The notes beneath the pieces are model-generated. The model worked only from the letters and a program-made list of their open reading frames with translations. It did not search any database and was not told the DNA's origin. Positions 20,874-29,205 of a stretch of DNA of 64,000 nt are shown in pieces; positions within the stretch are counted from its first letter, which is position 1, and each line of letters starts with the position of its first letter. The position numbers were made by a program, and so were the translations under genes. This DNA is from DAOMFB01 sp963721385 (lineage in GTDB: Bacteria > Acidobacteriota > Thermoanaerobaculia > UBA5066). The stretch is from NCBI GenBank assembly GCA_963721385.1, contig CAVRJB010000013.1, positions 868,001-932,000 of the forward strand. Reading direction: 5' to 3'.

Positions 20874-20921
20874 GCATGGCTTTCGGAGAATCGGACGGCC
20901 CGCCTGCGTCAACGGCAAGTC

Positions 20922-20997
20922 TGGTGGGAGGTACCGGACTCGAACCGATGACGTCCTGCGTGTAAAGCAGGTGCTCTACCAGCTGAGCTAACCTCCC
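20922..20997 (-). tRNA. tRNA-Val (anticodon TAC)
   Basis: A 76-nt cloverleaf with encoded CCA. The acceptor GGGAGGT pairs with ACCTCCC-A-CCA-type 3' strand, the D arm is GCTCAGCTGGTAGAGC, the anticodon stem-loop CCTGC-TTTACAC-GCAGG carries TAC (20962-20964 on the plus strand), and the T arm is of the ATCGGTTCGAGTCCGGT type. It is 48 nt upstream of tRNA-Asp on the same strand and has its own promoter at 21062-21090, so both are probably cut from one transcript. Confidence 0.95.
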
Positions 20998-21061
20998 GCG
21001 ACGGGAATCCCGGACGTCCGAATGGCAAAGACCGCCCGGAGAGCGCGCTCCGGGGCCGGCG

Positions 21062-21090
21062 AAGATACCGCCCGCCGCATCTTCCGTCAA
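21062..21090 (-). promoter_or_regulatory. Sigma-70 promoter of the tRNA-Val/tRNA-Asp unit
   Basis: On the minus strand TTGACG (21085-21090) lies 17 nt before TATCTT (21062-21067), a 5/6 and 4/6 match to consensus at ideal spacing. A GC-rich discriminator (CGCCGGCC) follows, as is typical of stable-RNA promoters. The first tRNA begins about 64 nt downstream. Confidence 0.6.
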
Positions 21091-21160
21091 GGAAGCGGCC
21101 TTGCGGAATGATCCGGTGCCGTTTCCGGATATCCGGGGGCGGGAAAGGAGACGAGGCCGG

Positions 21161-22633
21161 ATGGAAAACTACAACCTCGTCGTCGTGGGAGCGGGCTCCG
21201 GCGGCCTCGTCGTGGCGGCCGGGGGCGCGAGCCTCGGAGCGCGCGTCGCCCTCGTCGAGAAACACCCGATCGACTACCCGGGGCCGGCCGGCCGCGTCCG
21301 GGCGATGGGGGGCGACTGCCTCCACTTCGGCTGCGTCCCCTCGAAGGCGCTGATCCGGGCCGCGAAGGCTGCGCAGCACGCGCGCGAGGCGCCCCGTTTC
21401 GGCGTCCGCGGGGCGGGAGACCCCGGCCCGCAGGACCTCGGCGCGGTGATGGACTGGGTCCTCTCCCGGCAGGCACTCATCGCGCCGCACGACTCCGTCG
21501 AGCGGTTCAGGGGCCTCGGCGCAGAGGTTTTCGAGGGGGCCGGGCGGCTTCGCTCCGCGCGCGAGGTGGAGGTGAACGGGACGATCCTCCGTGCGCGCCA
21601 CGTCGTCCTCGCCACCGGCTCGCGCCCGAGAATCCCCGACCTTCCGGGGCTCGAGGAGGCCGGCTACGTCACGAACGAGACGGTCTTCGGCTTGAGGCAG
21701 CTTCCCGCGGCCCTCGTCGTCCTCGGGGGCGGCCCGATCGGGGCGGAGCTGGGCCAGGCGTTCGCCCGCCTCGGCTCGAAGGTCACGATCGTCTCCTCCT
21801 CCGCCCATCTCTGCCCGAAGGAGGACGCCGACGCCGCGGCCGTCGTCGCGAAACGGCTTCGCGAGGAGGGAGTGGAAATTCTGGACGGCGCGACCGCGAC
21901 GAAGGTCGAGACGCGGGACGGACGAAAGCGGGTCGTCGTGCGGCGCGGCGATGGCGGCGAAACTTCCGTCGATGCTGACGCGATTCTCGTCGCGGCCGGC
22001 CGGCGGCCGAATCTCGAGGGGCTGAATCTCGACGGCGTCGGCGTCCGCCACTCGCCGAAGGGGATCGAGACGGACGCGAAATGCCGGACGAACGTCCCGT
22101 CGGTCTGGGCGATTGGCGACGTGGCCGGCCCCTTCCTCTTCACCCACTGGGCCGGCCACCAGGCGGGCGTCGTCCTCAGGAACACGCTCTCCCCGGTCGC
22201 CCTCGCGACGTTCGACGCGGAAAACGTCCCGCGCGTCACGTACACCGAGCCGGAGATCGCCGTGGTGGGACTGACCGAAACAGTCGCCCGGGAGCGCGGC
22301 CTGAAGTTCACGGCCGTCACCTCGGGATTCGACCGGAACGACCGGGCGGTCTGCGAGGGCGATTCCGAGGAGATGTTCGCCCGGGTCCTGGTCGGGGACC
22401 GCGGCAGGATCCTCGGCGCCACGATCGTCCACCCGCGCGCCGGGGAGCTGATCGCCGAGATCGTCCTCGCGAAGAAGCACGGCCTCCCCGTCTCGGCGCT
22501 CGGGTCCGTGATCCGGGCGTACCCGACGCTCTCGGAGATCCACGGCGCCGTCGCCCGCGAGGTCCTGAAGACGGCGCTGACGCCGGGGCGGAAGCGGCTC
22601 CTGACAAAGCTGGCCGAGTTCCTGAGGAGTTGA
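21161..22633 (+). CDS. MerA-like FAD/NAD(P)-dependent disulfide oxidoreductase
   Basis: 490 residues. ATG 21161 is preceded by GGAAAGGAGA. The order is an N-terminal FAD-binding GAGSGG motif (residues 10-15), the redox disulfide Cys53/Cys58 in GGDCLHFGCVPSK, a central NAD(P)-binding GGGPIGAELG motif, a second FAD contact (SVWAIGDVAG) and a C-terminal dimerisation domain. It resembles dihydrolipoamide dehydrogenase and mercuric reductase. The usual C-terminal HPT-E pair reads YPTLSE here, so the proton-relay His is Tyr, and no C-terminal Cys pair for Hg(II) is visible. The substrate is therefore open. The VTT membrane protein starts 3 nt after its stop. This pairing is common, which suggests a shared redox or membrane role. 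Confidence 0.88.
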   Translation: MENYNLVVVGAGSGGLVVAAGGASLGARVALVEKHPIDYPGPAGRVRAMGGDCLHFGCVPSKALIRAAKAAQHAREAPRFGVRGAGDPGPQDLGAVMDWVLSRQALIAPHDSVERFRGLGAEVFEGAGRLRSAREVEVNGTILRARHVVLATGSRPRIPDLPGLEEAGYVTNETVFGLRQLPAALVVLGGGPIGAELGQAFARLGSKVTIVSSSAHLCPKEDADAAAVVAKRLREEGVEILDGATATKVETRDGRKRVVVRRGDGGETSVDADAILVAAGRRPNLEGLNLDGVGVRHSPKGIETDAKCRTNVPSVWAIGDVAGPFLFTHWAGHQAGVVLRNTLSPVALATFDAENVPRVTYTEPEIAVVGLTETVARERGLKFTAVTSGFDRNDRAVCEGDSEEMFARVLVGDRGRILGATIVHPRAGELIAEIVLAKKHGLPVSALGSVIRAYPTLSEIHGAVAREVLKTALTPGRKRLLTKLAEFLRS

Positions 22634-22636
22634 CCC

Positions 22637-23365
22637 GTGCCCGACGCCGTCCCCGCACCGCCGAAGACTTCTCTCCTTCCGAGGATGGCCGCCGCCGCGC
22701 TGGCGCTCGCGGCGCTCTTCGCGCTCTTCAGGCTTCTCCCCGTCGCGGCGTGGATCGAGGCGCTCAAGGCGTACGGCAAGGCGCAGGGCGCGGCCGGCGC
22801 GATCGTCTTCGGCCTCGTCTACGTCGGCGCTTCGCTGATCCCGGGCGGGCCGGCGGCCCTCCTGACGCTGGCGGCGGGGGCCGTCTACGGCGTCGTGGCC
22901 GGGACGGCTCTCGTCTCGGTCTCCTCGATCACGGCGGCGACGCTCGCGTTCCTCCTCGCGCGCGGCGCGCTCCAGGAGCGCGTCCAGAAGATGGCCACGG
23001 GAAACGCGAAGTTCCAGGGACTGAACCGCGCGATCGGGAAGGAGGGGGCGAAGATCGTCGCCCTCGTCCGGCTCTCCCCCGCCTTTCCCTTCACGATCGT
23101 CAACTACCTTTTCGGCCTGACGCCCGTGCCTCTCGCGGCGTATTTCTTCTCGAGCTGGATCGCGATGCTCCCCGGCACTCTCGCCTACGTCTACTTCGGA
23201 TCCGCGCTCGGCGGGGTGACGGGCGAAGCGACACCTCTCCGGAAGGGGATCCAGATCAGCCTCGGCGTGGCCGCCGTCGTCGCGACCCTCCTCATCGCCC
23301 GGATCGCATCGAAAGCGATCCGGAGCGCTGGCGTCGACGCGGCCGAAGACCCGCCCGCGCCCTGA
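22637..23365 (+). CDS. TVP38/TMEM64-family (VTT domain, DedA-like) inner-membrane protein
   Basis: 242 residues with a GTG start 3 nt after the MerA-like stop, so it is probably coupled. About six hydrophobic segments are visible. The VTT-domain core includes GASLIPGGPAALLTLAAGAVYG, a re-entrant-type glycine-rich segment, and a later RLSPAFPFTIVNYLFGLTPV block whose F-P-F/N-Y-L pattern is typical of the family. VTT/DedA proteins act in membrane lipid handling and proton-linked homeostasis; members paired with MerA-like flavoproteins have no fixed function. The Pro-rich C-terminal tail is cytoplasmic by prediction. Confidence 0.85.
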   Translation: MPDAVPAPPKTSLLPRMAAAALALAALFALFRLLPVAAWIEALKAYGKAQGAAGAIVFGLVYVGASLIPGGPAALLTLAAGAVYGVVAGTALVSVSSITAATLAFLLARGALQERVQKMATGNAKFQGLNRAIGKEGAKIVALVRLSPAFPFTIVNYLFGLTPVPLAAYFFSSWIAMLPGTLAYVYFGSALGGVTGEATPLRKGIQISLGVAAVVATLLIARIASKAIRSAGVDAAEDPPAP

Positions 23366-23384
23366 CGCCCGGCGCGAGAGCGCG

Positions 23385-24035
23385 CTATTTCAGCGAGTCG
23401 CTGCCGCCGGCCAGGGACCGGAGCGCCTCGGGGAGGTGGCTGACGTCGTCGAGAAGGACCGGAGTGGCGGCGTCCCGGCCGTTCCAGTCGAAGGTGGAGA
23501 CCGAGCCGTTCCGCTGCCGGATCTCGTCCATCCGCGACAGGGGGCGCTGGAGCAGGGTGGCCATCAGGATCCGGTCGAAGCGCCCGTGCGCGACGACGAG
23601 CGACGCCGTCGAGGGGCTCTTTCGCAGGCGGTCGAGAAAGCGGCCGGCCCTGGACTGCACGCGGAGCGGCGACTCCCCGCCGTCGGGAGAGGCGTCGAGC
23701 TCCCCGGCGCGCCACCGCGCCCGGATCGCCGCGACCTCCTTCTCGAGCGCCTTGTTCAGCGTCCGGCCGCACCAGACGCCCCAGTCGAACTCGACGAGGT
23801 CGAGATCGAGCGCGATCGCGAGGCCGTGCGGCGCCGCGAGGATCCCGGCCGTCTGGCGCGCGCGGACCATCGGGCTCGAAAAGACCGCGTCGAGCGGCTC
23901 GCCGGCGAACCGGGCCGCGAGCGCCTCGGCCTGCTGCACGCCGCGCGGCGAGAGCGGCTCGTCGACGCGGCTCCCCTGGAGCGTGCCCGCGAGGTTTCCG
24001 GTGCTCTCCCCGTGCCGCACGATGTAGAGGCGCAC
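23385..24035 (-). CDS. Histidine phosphatase / phosphoglycerate-mutase-like protein
   Basis: 216 residues with a GTG start at 24035. It opens with the family signature MRLYIVRHGES (Arg7-His8-Gly9, with His8 as the phospho-acceptor), followed by the LSPRGVQQAEALA block, FSSPMVRARQTAG and a late VAHGRFDRIL motif with the second catalytic His. The length fits the phosphoglycerate mutase branch of the superfamily (200-240 residues). Family members dephosphorylate sugars, nucleotides or proteins, and the substrate cannot be deduced. No Shine-Dalgarno is present; TAGAAT ends 6 nt before the start, which suggests a leaderless mRNA. It is divergent from the methyltransferase gene. Confidence 0.85.
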   Translation of the reverse strand: MRLYIVRHGESTGNLAGTLQGSRVDEPLSPRGVQQAEALAARFAGEPLDAVFSSPMVRARQTAGILAAPHGLAIALDLDLVEFDWGVWCGRTLNKALEKEVAAIRARWRAGELDASPDGGESPLRVQSRAGRFLDRLRKSPSTASLVVAHGRFDRILMATLLQRPLSRMDEIRQRNGSVSTFDWNGRDAATPVLLDDVSHLPEALRSLAGGSDSLK

Positions 24036-24041
24036 GGGCGG

Positions 24042-24066
24042 ATTCTAGGACGAGCCTTCGTATCAT
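24042..24066. promoter_or_regulatory. Divergent leaderless-type -10 elements (phosphatase / methyltransferase)
   Basis: On the minus strand TAGAAT occupies 24042-24047, exactly 6 nt before the GTG at 24035. On the plus strand TATCAT occupies 24061-24066, exactly 6 nt before the GTG at 24073. Neither gene has a ribosome binding site. With the usual distance from -10 to transcription start, both RNAs would begin at or next to the start codon. No convincing -35 box is seen. Confidence 0.5.
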
Positions 24067-24072
24067 TGAGGG

Positions 24073-25219
24073 GTGGCCCGCGCCTCCCGCCATCCCGAGG
24101 TTGCCGCGCTCCTCGCCGGGGCCGGGCTCGAGGAGCTCTTCAGCGAGCGATTCATGGCGGCGAACGAGATCTACGACGACCTCGTGAATGCCGCCTGCTG
24201 GCGGATTCTGGAGGCGCTCGACCGGCTCCCGGAGGCCCTTGGAAGCCCCGAGCGCTCCCTGCTCGACGACGCCGGCTTCCCGGCCCGATCCCGCCCGGCG
24301 TTCCACTACCTCTTCGCCAAGCTGATCGCTTCAGGTTTTCTCCGCCGCGTGGCCGGCTCCCTCCTGCGGGCCGGAGCGCCCCCGGCGGCGGTCGAGACGC
24401 TGGCAGCCGAGCTCCGCGATCGGGAGCCCGAAGCCGCTGTCGGGGCGGAGATCGTGGAGATCCTCGTCGCGGAGGCGGCGGCGTTCTTCCGCGGCGAGAA
24501 GACGGGCGAGGAGATCCTCTTTTCGCCGGGGCGGCTGCCGCTCTGGATCCGCTACTTCTCGAACGCGAACGTCCTCTACTCGGTGAACAACGCGCTCGGG
24601 GCGGAGGTCCTCTCGCGCGTCCTCCCCGCCGGCGCGTCGGTGCTCGAGGTCGGCGGCGGGTGCGGCAGCGCGGCCGAGGCGGCGCTCGGCCGGCTCGGCA
24701 CGCGTGTCGCCAGGTGGCATTTCACCGAGGTCGTTCCGACATTCCTTCGGCGCGGCGAGCGCGCCGCGCGTGCGGCCGCGTCCCCCGGCTCGGCCGTCGG
24801 GGCCGCGAAGCTCGACATGACGAAGCCCTGGGCCGGCCAGGGGATCGAGTCCCGGCTCGTTCGACGCGGTCTACTCCGTGAACTGCTTCCACGTCGCGAA
24901 GGACCTCGGCTTCGTCCTCCGCGAAGCGAAGGAGGCGCTGAAGCCGGGAGGCGTCGCCGTCGTCTCGGAGTGCCTCCGCCCGGGGATTCACGACCGGCCG
25001 ACCTACGTCGAGTTCGTCTTCGACTTCCTCGAGAGCTTCACGGCCGTCGAGACCGACCCGGTCCTCCGGCCGACGCACGGTTTCCTGTCCCCTGAGGCGT
25101 GGCGCCGCTCCTTCGCGGCCGCGGGCTTCTCGGGCTCCGAGGTGATCCCCGACGTCGACGCCCTCGCCCGCCACTACCCCGACTTCTTCGTCGGGGCGGT
25201 CTTGGCGCGGACGGACTGA
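24073..25219 (+). CDS. SAM-dependent methyltransferase with N-terminal helical domain (one frameshift near 24853)
   Basis: About 381 residues if one extra C in the CCC run near 24852-24855 is ignored. Upstream the frame reads LDMTKPWAGQGIE, and downstream the next frame reads GSFDAVYSVNCFHVAKDLGF, a natural continuation. The SAM-binding motif I is VLEVGGGCGS (about residue 195). Motif IV-like FDAVYSVNCFH and a late ALKPGGVAVVSECL strand follow. The first 180 residues are a helical, winged-helix-like domain reminiscent of O-methyltransferase or polyketide-associated methyltransferases. The substrate is unknown. Transcription is predicted to be leaderless (TATCAT 6 nt upstream). Because both halves are otherwise undamaged, a sequencing error is as likely as a real mutation. 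Confidence 0.7.
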
Positions 25220-25243
25220 GGCGGACGGCTCAGCGCCGTCGCC

Positions 25244-26551
25244 TCAGCGCCGTCCCCCCATCGCGGCCAGCAGCTCCCGCGGCTCCTTCGGCGCGCCGCC
25301 CGTCAGGAGCCGCGCTCCATCCGCCGTGACGAGCGCGTCGTCCTCGATCCTCACACCGAGGCCGAGGTACTCCTTCGGGACCCCCTTCTCGTCGGGCCGC
25401 ACGTAAAGGCCCGGCTCGACGGTCAGGACCATCCCCGCCTCGAGCTTCCGCGCCTTCCCCTTCTCGTCCCGGTAGCGGCCCCGGTCGTGGACGTCGAGAC
25501 CGAGCCAGTGCGAGACGTTGTGGAGGCAGAACCGCTGGGCCGCGTTCTTCGCGAGGAGCGTCGCCCGCTTCCCGCGGAGGAGCCCCAGGTCGAGGCAGGC
25601 GTCGAGGAGGACCTCCCGCGCCGCCTTGTGCCCGGCGTTGTAGGGCGCGCCCGGCCGGATGGTCGCGATCGCCGCGCGCTGGGCGGCGAGGACCGCGTCG
25701 TAGACGCGCTTCTGCGGGCGTGAAAAGGTCCCCGACACCGGAAACGTCCGGGTGATGTCGGACGCGTAGCCGTCCACCTCGCACCCCGCGTCGACGAGGA
25801 CGAGGTCCCCGGCCGACATCCGGCGGCGGTTCTCGGTGTAGTGGAGGATCGTGGCGTTCTCGCCCGACGCGACGATCGAGGCGTAGGACGGGCCGGAGGC
25901 GCCCTCCTTCTTGAAGCGCTTCTCGATCGCGGCCTCCAGCTCGTACTCGAAGAGTCCGGGCCTGGCGAGGGCCATCGCGTCCCGGTGGGCACGCGCCGCG
26001 ATCGCCGCCGAGCGCTCCATCGCCGCGATCTCGGCCGGCTCCTTCACGAGCCGCATCTCGTGGAGGATCGCCGTCGGGTCCTTGACCGTCACGGGACCGC
26101 GCCGCGGATCGCGCGCCTCGCGCCGGAATCGCCCAAGGAGGTCGGCGACCGTCCGGTCGGCGGCCGCGCCGAGACCGAATGCATGCCAAAGGACGCCGGA
26201 TCGCCGGACGAGGTCGGGGAGCCTCTTCCGAAGGTCGGCGATCGGGTACGCCGCGTCGGCGCCGAAGGTCCGGACGGCCCCCTCCGGTCCCGCGCGCCTC
26301 CCTTCCCACGTCTCGCGCTCGCGGTCCTTCTTCCGGACGAAGAGGGTCAGCTTCCGGCGGTCCGCCTCGAGGACGGCGACCGTCTCCGGCTCCCCGAATC
26401 CGGTCAGGTAGTAGAGATCCGGGTCGGGGCGGTAGCGGTAGTGCGTGTCCCAGCCGAGGAAGGCTTCGGGGGCCGGGAAGAGAAGGGCGACGCCCTCTCC
26501 CATGGCGTCGTAGAAGCGCTTCCGGCGGCGGGAGAAAAGGTCGTGTTTCAC
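25244..26551 (-). CDS. pepP: Xaa-Pro aminopeptidase (M24B, aminopeptidase P)
   Basis: 435 residues. The N-terminal aminopeptidase-P domain (YRPDPDLYYLTGF) precedes the creatinase-fold catalytic domain. Metal ligands are visible in order: Asp in LVDAGCEVDGYASD, Asp in DITRTF, His in HNVSHWLGLDVHD, Glu in TVEPGLYV and Glu in VRIEDD. These bind the two metals that hydrolyse the bond before a penultimate proline. There is no signal peptide, so it is cytosolic. The start is GTG 26551, with TAGACT ending 6 nt upstream and no Shine-Dalgarno. The length is normal for bacterial PepP (about 430-440). Confidence 0.92.
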   Translation of the reverse strand: MKHDLFSRRRKRFYDAMGEGVALLFPAPEAFLGWDTHYRYRPDPDLYYLTGFGEPETVAVLEADRRKLTLFVRKKDRERETWEGRRAGPEGAVRTFGADAAYPIADLRKRLPDLVRRSGVLWHAFGLGAAADRTVADLLGRFRREARDPRRGPVTVKDPTAILHEMRLVKEPAEIAAMERSAAIAARAHRDAMALARPGLFEYELEAAIEKRFKKEGASGPSYASIVASGENATILHYTENRRRMSAGDLVLVDAGCEVDGYASDITRTFPVSGTFSRPQKRVYDAVLAAQRAAIATIRPGAPYNAGHKAAREVLLDACLDLGLLRGKRATLLAKNAAQRFCLHNVSHWLGLDVHDRGRYRDEKGKARKLEAGMVLTVEPGLYVRPDEKGVPKEYLGLGVRIEDDALVTADGARLLTGGAPKEPRELLAAMGGRR

Positions 26552-26612
26552 GGCAGAAGTCTAATCTCCCGCGTCGGGCGATGTCCCGGGCGCCCCATGC
26601 GAGGATGTCACC

Positions 26613-27533
26613 GTGACCGGTCTCCGCATCGTCCGCCGCCTGCAACAGCTCTACCCGAACGTCTCGGGCACGCGGCTGAAGCGCGCCGTCCTCGAGGGAC
26701 AGGTGACCGTGAACGGGGCCGGGGTCGACGACGCCGGAGCGCTCGTGCCCGAAGGCGCCGCGGTCGTCTGGGACCGGAACCGCGAGATCCGGCGGCACGT
26801 CGACACGTCGCTCAAGGTGCTCCACGAGGACGACGACGCCGTCGCGGTCCTGAAGCCCGCCGGCCTTCTCACCCACCCGACCGAGGCGAAGGAGAAGGAG
26901 ACCCTCCTGTCGCGGGTCTCGCTCTGGGCCCAGCGGCGCTTCGGCGCGGGCGGGCGGGCATACGTCTCCGTCGTCCACCGGCTCGACAAGGAGACGTCCG
27001 GCGTCCTCGTCTTCGCGCGAAGCCGGCGCGGCCTCGTCGATCTCCAGGCGCAGCTCAAGGCGCACGCGATGGACCGGCGCTACGTCGCGGTCGTCGAGGG
27101 CGACCTGAAGGGCGAAGCGGGGACCTTCGACCAGGACCTCGTCGAGGATCGCGGCGACCGGCGGCGTGGCGTGGCAAAGCCCGGTGAGAAGGGGATCCGC
27201 GCCGTGACCGAATGGAAAGTCCTCGAGCGTTTCGGCCTCGCCACGCTCGTCGAGGCGCGGCTTAAGACGGGCCGCACGCACCAGATCCGGGTCCATTTCG
27301 CCCACGCCGGGCACCCGCTCGTCGGCGACCCGGTTTACCGCGACCCGAGGCGCCCCGCGTTCCCCGTTCCCTTCCCCCGCCAGGCGCTCCATGCGGGACG
27401 CCTCGGCTGGGTCTCGCCGGACGGGAAGAAAGTGCTCGTCGAGGCCGAGCCTCCGGCGGACTTCCAGAGGCTTCTCGACGCCTTGCGAGAACGGAGGAGG
27501 CGAACGACGGGTCCGGCTACTCGAGGACGATGA
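26613..27533 (+). CDS. RluA-family 23S rRNA/tRNA pseudouridine synthase
   Basis: 306 residues with a GTG start. An N-terminal S4 RNA-binding domain (about residues 1-60, SGTRLKRAVLEGQVTVNG) is followed by the RluA catalytic domain with HRLDKETSGVL, where Asp125 is the nucleophile that isomerises uridine. The late motif GRTHQIRVHFAHAGHPLVGD is complete. Members modify 23S rRNA (RluC/RluD type) or tRNA; sequence alone does not fix the site. The 3' end overlaps the OmpA-protein gene convergently by 17 bp. GAGGAT lies 6 nt before the start codon, a weak leaderless-type -10. Confidence 0.9.
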   Translation: MTGLRIVRRLQQLYPNVSGTRLKRAVLEGQVTVNGAGVDDAGALVPEGAAVVWDRNREIRRHVDTSLKVLHEDDDAVAVLKPAGLLTHPTEAKEKETLLSRVSLWAQRRFGAGGRAYVSVVHRLDKETSGVLVFARSRRGLVDLQAQLKAHAMDRRYVAVVEGDLKGEAGTFDQDLVEDRGDRRRGVAKPGEKGIRAVTEWKVLERFGLATLVEARLKTGRTHQIRVHFAHAGHPLVGDPVYRDPRRPAFPVPFPRQALHAGRLGWVSPDGKKVLVEAEPPADFQRLLDALRERRRRTTGPATRGR

Positions 27534-28152
27534 TGACGACGCGGCGGTTCTGGGACCGGCCCTTGGCCGTCTTGTTCGGGGCGATGGGGAGCGTGTCGCC
27601 GTAGGAGATCGTCGACATCCGCGAGAGCGGCACCTTGTGCTCGCGCGCGAGGTAACGCCGGACGGCCTCGGCGCGCTGCTGGCCGAGCGCGTCGTTGAAG
27701 TCAGCGCCGCCCGTGTCGTCCGTGTGGCCCTGGATCTCGATCCAGATCCCCTTTTCCAGCTTCTTCACGCGCACCGCGAACTCGTCGAGGGCCGCCTTGG
27801 CGTCCTTCGTCAGCTCGTAGGAGGCGGTCTTGAAGCGGAGGCGGTCCTCGGTGAAAGATTCCTGGAGGACGATCTTCCCCTTCGCGAGGACGCCGGCCTC
27901 CTGCGCCCGCTGGAGAGCTTCCTTCGCCGACTGGCCGAGCTGCTCGATCGCCCTGTTCTGATCCTCGATCTTCGTGTCGGTCGCCTTTTGCTTCGACTGA
28001 AGCTCTTCCACCTGCGTCTCGACGGAGTCGATCTTCTTCTCGGTCTTCGCCTGCGACTCGGCGATCTTCTTGTCGACGTCCGACGTCGTGGCGCAGGCCG
28101 CGACGCCGAGGGCGAGGAGGCCCGGGAGGAATCGGAGAGTTCGACGGGTCAT
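27517..28152 (-). CDS. OmpA-family peptidoglycan-binding lipoprotein with coiled coil
   Basis: 211 residues from ATG 28150-28152. I prefer it over an upstream in-frame GTG because it gives a lipoprotein signal peptide (LPGLLALGVAAC, Cys20 lipidated). Then follows a strongly charged coiled coil (VDKKIAESQAKTEKKIDSVE onward, about residues 25-85), and a C-terminal OmpA domain with GHTDDTGGADFNDALGQQRA, the meso-diaminopimelate-binding motif, plus RNRRV-type ending (SQNRRVVIIV). It should sit in the outer membrane and tether it to peptidoglycan. It overlaps the VWA gene by ATGA and is presumably co-transcribed with it. Confidence 0.9.
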   Translation of the reverse strand: MTRRTLRFLPGLLALGVAACATTSDVDKKIAESQAKTEKKIDSVETQVEELQSKQKATDTKIEDQNRAIEQLGQSAKEALQRAQEAGVLAKGKIVLQESFTEDRLRFKTASYELTKDAKAALDEFAVRVKKLEKGIWIEIQGHTDDTGGADFNDALGQQRAEAVRRYLAREHKVPLSRMSTISYGDTLPIAPNKTAKGRSQNRRVVIIVLE

Positions 28153-29147
28153 GTCTTGTTTCCTTTCTTCTTGGGCGGAACCTGAAGCCACGGAGGCTCG
28201 GTGCCGCGATATCCGGAACGAGTCCGGTAGGTACCGATCCGCTGGCCGATCGTGACCGACAGAGTACGGTACTTTACCGGACCCGCTCCCGTGGGGGTGA
28301 ATCCGAGGAGATACTGGGACCTGAGGTCCTTCTCGATCTCGCCGACGGCGGCCGAGAGCTTCTCCGGCTCGTCGACGAGCGCGAAGCGCCCGCCCGTTTC
28401 GAACGCGATCCGCCTGAGGAGCTCGACGTCGACGTCGCGCTCCCCGGGCTCGCCCCGCGCCGGTCCTGCCGCGGCCGCGCGGAGGCCGATCGGGTAGACG
28501 GGCACGTCGAGCCCCTGAAGGAGCTCTGCGAGGTGCTCGCGGGAGAGGACCGACGCGTTGTCGATGCCGTCTGTCAGGAGGACGATGGCCCGCGAGCCGT
28601 TTCGGCCCAGAAGCGTCCGGTCCGGCATCTTCGCGAGGGCGTCGAAGAACGCCGTTTTCCCGTAAGGCTTCACGCCCCGGGCGGCCCGGACGACGCGGGC
28701 GCCGTCGTCCGTGAACGGCATGACTTCACGCACGGTCCCCTCCGCGAAGACGTGCAGCGAATAGTCGTCGCCGGGTCGGCCGCGCGCGATCAGGGCGTCG
28801 AGGGCGGCGAGCGCGCCCTCCATCTTCCCGGCGAGGCCCATCGAGCCCGAGCCGTCGAGCAGGATCGTGAACGAGACCGGCGCCTCGTCGCTCGCCGCGA
28901 AGAGGTCGAGAACGACCGCCTTTCCCTCGACGAGCAGGGAGAAGTCCCGCTCCTTCAGGCCCGGGATCGTCCGCCCCTTCTCGTCGGTCACGACGACCGG
29001 CACGAGAACCGTGCCGACCGAGACGGCCGCCGCCGCCTTCGGCGGCGCGGACGGCTCCTCGGCCGCGCCGCCCCGTGCGGCAGCCAGAAGGGCCAGGGCG
29101 AGAGCCGAGGCCACACGATTCAAGAGAAGTCCTCCGGCGCCCCACAT
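28149..29147 (-). CDS. Secreted von Willebrand factor A protein, acidobacterial VWFA type
   Basis: 332 residues. The N-terminal hydrophobic signal segment (VASALALALLAAARGGA) precedes a beta domain (VLVPVVVTDEKGRTIPGLKE) characteristic of the VWFA-related Acidobacterial domain. The VWA fold follows, with a metal-ion-dependent adhesion site: DGSGS, then a Thr (YGKTAFFDAL) and VLLTDGIDN. A short hydrophobic C-terminal region ends in a Lys-rich tail. Such proteins are exported and may mediate protein-protein contacts at the envelope. The stop overlaps the OmpA-lipoprotein start by ATGA, so the two are likely made together. The partner is unknown. Confidence 0.85.
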   Translation of the reverse strand: MWGAGGLLLNRVASALALALLAAARGGAAEEPSAPPKAAAAVSVGTVLVPVVVTDEKGRTIPGLKERDFSLLVEGKAVVLDLFAASDEAPVSFTILLDGSGSMGLAGKMEGALAALDALIARGRPGDDYSLHVFAEGTVREVMPFTDDGARVVRAARGVKPYGKTAFFDALAKMPDRTLLGRNGSRAIVLLTDGIDNASVLSREHLAELLQGLDVPVYPIGLRAAAAGPARGEPGERDVDVELLRRIAFETGGRFALVDEPEKLSAAVGEIEKDLRSQYLLGFTPTGAGPVKYRTLSVTIGQRIGTYRTRSGYRGTEPPWLQVPPKKKGNKT

Positions 29148-29205
29148 CGCGTAGTGACGCCAACATGATGGGCCTCACGGCCGCCGGTTGCCAAGTGGCG
29201 CCAGA

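Noticed and set aside
21035..21054. Inverted repeat (7-bp stem CCCGGAG/CTCCGGG) as a terminator
   Set aside because: It has no T tract on either strand and lies inside the leader of the tRNA unit, where it may only be a feature of the GC-rich discriminator region.
27391..28185. Plus-strand open frame opposite the OmpA lipoprotein gene
   Set aside because: It is rich in Arg and Leu and antisense to a protein with a lipobox, coiled coil and complete OmpA domain.
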